Positions 5,951 through 6,633 of a DNA stretch of 6,633 nucleotides are shown piece by piece. Where the stretch lies: NCBI GenBank assembly GCA_964247675.1, contig CAXTVW010000177.1:1-6633 (forward strand), read 5' to 3'. Below the pieces are notes generated by a model. That model saw only the letters and a program-made list of their open reading frames with translations, was not told where the DNA came from and did no database searches. Made by a program: the position numbers and the translations under genes. Origin of the DNA: BOG-908 sp964247675 (GTDB lineage Bacteria > Pseudomonadota > Alphaproteobacteria > Acetobacterales > Acetobacteraceae). Numbering within the stretch: the first letter of the stretch is position 1; each line of letters begins with the position of its first letter.

Positions 5951-6009
5951 GCAAGGCAAGCAGTTCTTTTTTGAAAAAAAGAACCAAAAAACTTTTGCTC
6001 CGCTGTCGC
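5951..6009 (-). repeat. Hairpin repeat, copy B (inverted)
   Basis: On the minus strand this reads GCGACAGCGGAGCAAAAG, a T-run, then a 22-nt stem-loop (5984-5963: GTTCTTTTT, loop TTCA, AAAAAGAAC), then a tail containing GCCTTGC. It follows the channel gene's stop codon by only 2 bases. Its basal pair is G-C where copies A and C have C-G, so the stem is kept while the sequence changes. With copy C it forms a large inverted repeat. Confidence 0.85.
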
Positions 6010-6028
6010 GGACTCACCGGATAAGACG

Positions 6029-6083
6029 GCGACAGCGGAGCAAAAATCTTTTGCTTCTTTTCTTCAGAAGAGAAGGCCTTGCT
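6029..6083 (+). repeat. Hairpin repeat, copy C (direct)
   Basis: This copy has the same block order as copy A: GCGACAGC, a short GC spacer, AAAAATCTTTTG, then a 22-nt stem-loop at 6054-6075 (CTTCTTTTC, loop TTCA, GAAGAGAAG), then GGCCT. The top pair of the stem is C-G where A and B have T-A, and one T-A pair has become T-G, so pairing is preserved. It ends 20 bases before the dioxygenase start codon, so any structure here lies in that gene's leader if transcription starts upstream. Confidence 0.85.
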
Positions 6084-6092
6084 TAATTCTTT

Positions 6093-6096
6093 AGGA
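6093..6096 (+). promoter_or_regulatory. Ribosome binding site for the gene at 6104
   Basis: AGGA lies 7 bases before ATG 6104 and supports that start for the dioxygenase-family frame. It lies just outside repeat copy C. Confidence 0.55.
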
Positions 6097-6103
6097 TCCA
6101 ACG

Positions 6104-6633
6104 ATGCAGAACGTCGAAGCCGAACTAGCCCAGCAAGGCTACGCGCACGTCACTGCCGACGAGTTCGCGGCGCTGCTGACCCAGGCCGGCCTCGCGGATT
6201 GGAGCGGGTTCGCCGAAAGCTGGAACGACCTCGGCATGGACACCTACATGGCCGATGGCGGGCGCTACCGCCGGCGCCGCCATGCGGCGTTTTCGGTCGA
6301 TGCCCGGGCGATCAGGCGGAAACCGCACCAGCCGCATTACCAAAGCCGGGACTACAATGCGCTGAACGGCGGCCTTGCGCGGTGGTTTGAGCCGGTGAAG
6401 CCGGCCATCGCCGAGCATCCGGCGATGTGTGCCATCCTGCGCACCTGCTTCACCGTTTTCAACGCGGCCACGCTTGCGGCAACCCGTCCGGCCGCCTGGC
6501 ATGTGGAGACGCACCAGTTCCGCATAGAGGCACGTCCGGGTGAATCGGGCCAGCCAACGCCGGAAGGCCTGCACAGGGACGGCGTGGACTGGGTGCTGGT
6601 GATGCTTGTGCGGCGCGAGAACGTGGCCAGCGG
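6104..6633 (+). CDS. 2OG-Fe dioxygenase family protein (PF10014-like), 3' end outside window
   Basis: The frame runs open from ATG 6104 to the window edge, giving 176 residues of an incomplete protein. It resembles the 2OG-Fe dioxygenase family that includes bacterial free-amino-acid hydroxylases (such as the Bacillus L-isoleucine 4-hydroxylase) and E. coli BsmA. Family-like blocks are MDTYMADGGRYRRRRHAAFS (about 46-65), AWHVETHQFRIEA (about 133-145), and PTPEGLHRDGVDWVLVMLV (about 151-169). H157 and D159 form the HxD half of the iron-binding facial triad; the distal His and the 2-oxoglutarate-binding Arg should lie beyond the edge. Catalysis would use Fe(II), 2-oxoglutarate and O2 in the cytoplasm, but the substrate cannot be read from sequence. 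No signal peptide is seen. The gene follows the inverted repeat pair and may have its own promoter within it. Confidence 0.88.
   Translation, partial: MQNVEAELAQQGYAHVTADEFAALLTQAGLADWSGFAESWNDLGMDTYMADGGRYRRRRHAAFSVDARAIRRKPHQPHYQSRDYNALNGGLARWFEPVKPAIAEHPAMCAILRTCFTVFNAATLAATRPAAWHVETHQFRIEARPGESGQPTPEGLHRDGVDWVLVMLVRRENVAS

Larger units (their letters stand above)
5951..6083. terminator. Long inverted repeat, likely end of the channel transcript
   Basis: Copies B and C face each other as arms of an imperfect inverted repeat filling most of the 155-bp gap between the channel and dioxygenase genes. The innermost 17 bp are perfectly complementary (5993-6009 with 6029-6045), separated by 19 bases. 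Pairing continues outward with scattered mismatches through both small stem-loops, and GCAAGGC (5951-5957) matches GCCTTGC (6076-6082). A transcript could fold either into one long hairpin or into two small ones. The central GC-rich stem followed by T-rich sequence (6047-6061) resembles an intrinsic terminator for the channel gene, but this is untested. Confidence 0.6.

Noticed and set aside
5951..6083. Insertion sequence or transposon end
   Set aside because: No transposase coding sequence or target-site duplication is visible. The structure is explained by two inverted copies of the short hairpin repeat.
6125..6574. Minus-strand frame of 149 residues (and a plus-strand frame at 6079-6390) over the dioxygenase gene
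   Set aside because: The plus-strand frame from 6104 carries dioxygenase family blocks and an HxD iron motif; these other frames are Arg/Ala-rich shadows.

Overview
This is a very GC-rich bacterial chromosomal window. Codon third positions are strongly G/C, and long antisense shadow frames open on both strands, as happens in such DNA. The protein types (alphaproteobacterial HIG1 protein, DUF2237 protein, PgsA next to MobB, a long MscS channel, a short Pro/Gly/Asn-rich lipoprotein) and AT-rich hairpin repeats in otherwise GC-rich DNA suggest an alphaproteobacterium, most likely Acetobacteraceae (Rhodospirillales). That placement is inference from protein style, not from a marker gene.

Layout from left to right: a small acidic-tailed hypothetical protein (56-454, +); a 67-aa charged helical hypothetical protein convergent to it (553-756, -), with a hairpin between them; after a 138-bp divergent gap containing a perfect inverted repeat, pgsA (895-1506, +) and mobB (about 1503-2003, +), which overlap so that mobB probably starts at a CTG inside the pgsA stop; a lipoprotein of unknown role (2057-2671, +); a convergent junction holding copy A of a hairpin repeat; an operon on the minus strand (HIG1-domain membrane protein 3378-3187, then DUF2237 protein 3174-2788); divergent from it, an 846-aa MscS-type mechanosensitive channel (3408-5948, +); a 155-bp gap filled by two inverted copies (B and C) of the same repeat; and the 5' part of a 2-oxoglutarate/Fe(II) dioxygenase-family gene (6104 to the window end, +).

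Most genes are housekeeping or envelope functions: phosphatidylglycerol synthesis (PgsA), molybdenum cofactor dinucleotide formation (MobB), osmotic protection (MscS type), and an envelope lipoprotein. They do not form one pathway. I see no phage, transposase, CRISPR, toxin-antitoxin or defence genes, so I do not claim a new multi-gene system.

The most interesting signal is non-coding. One hairpin element occurs three times, with a 22-nt stem-loop of constant size whose sequence varies by paired changes. It is used once singly and once as a head-to-head inverted pair, which resembles REP/BIME organisation.
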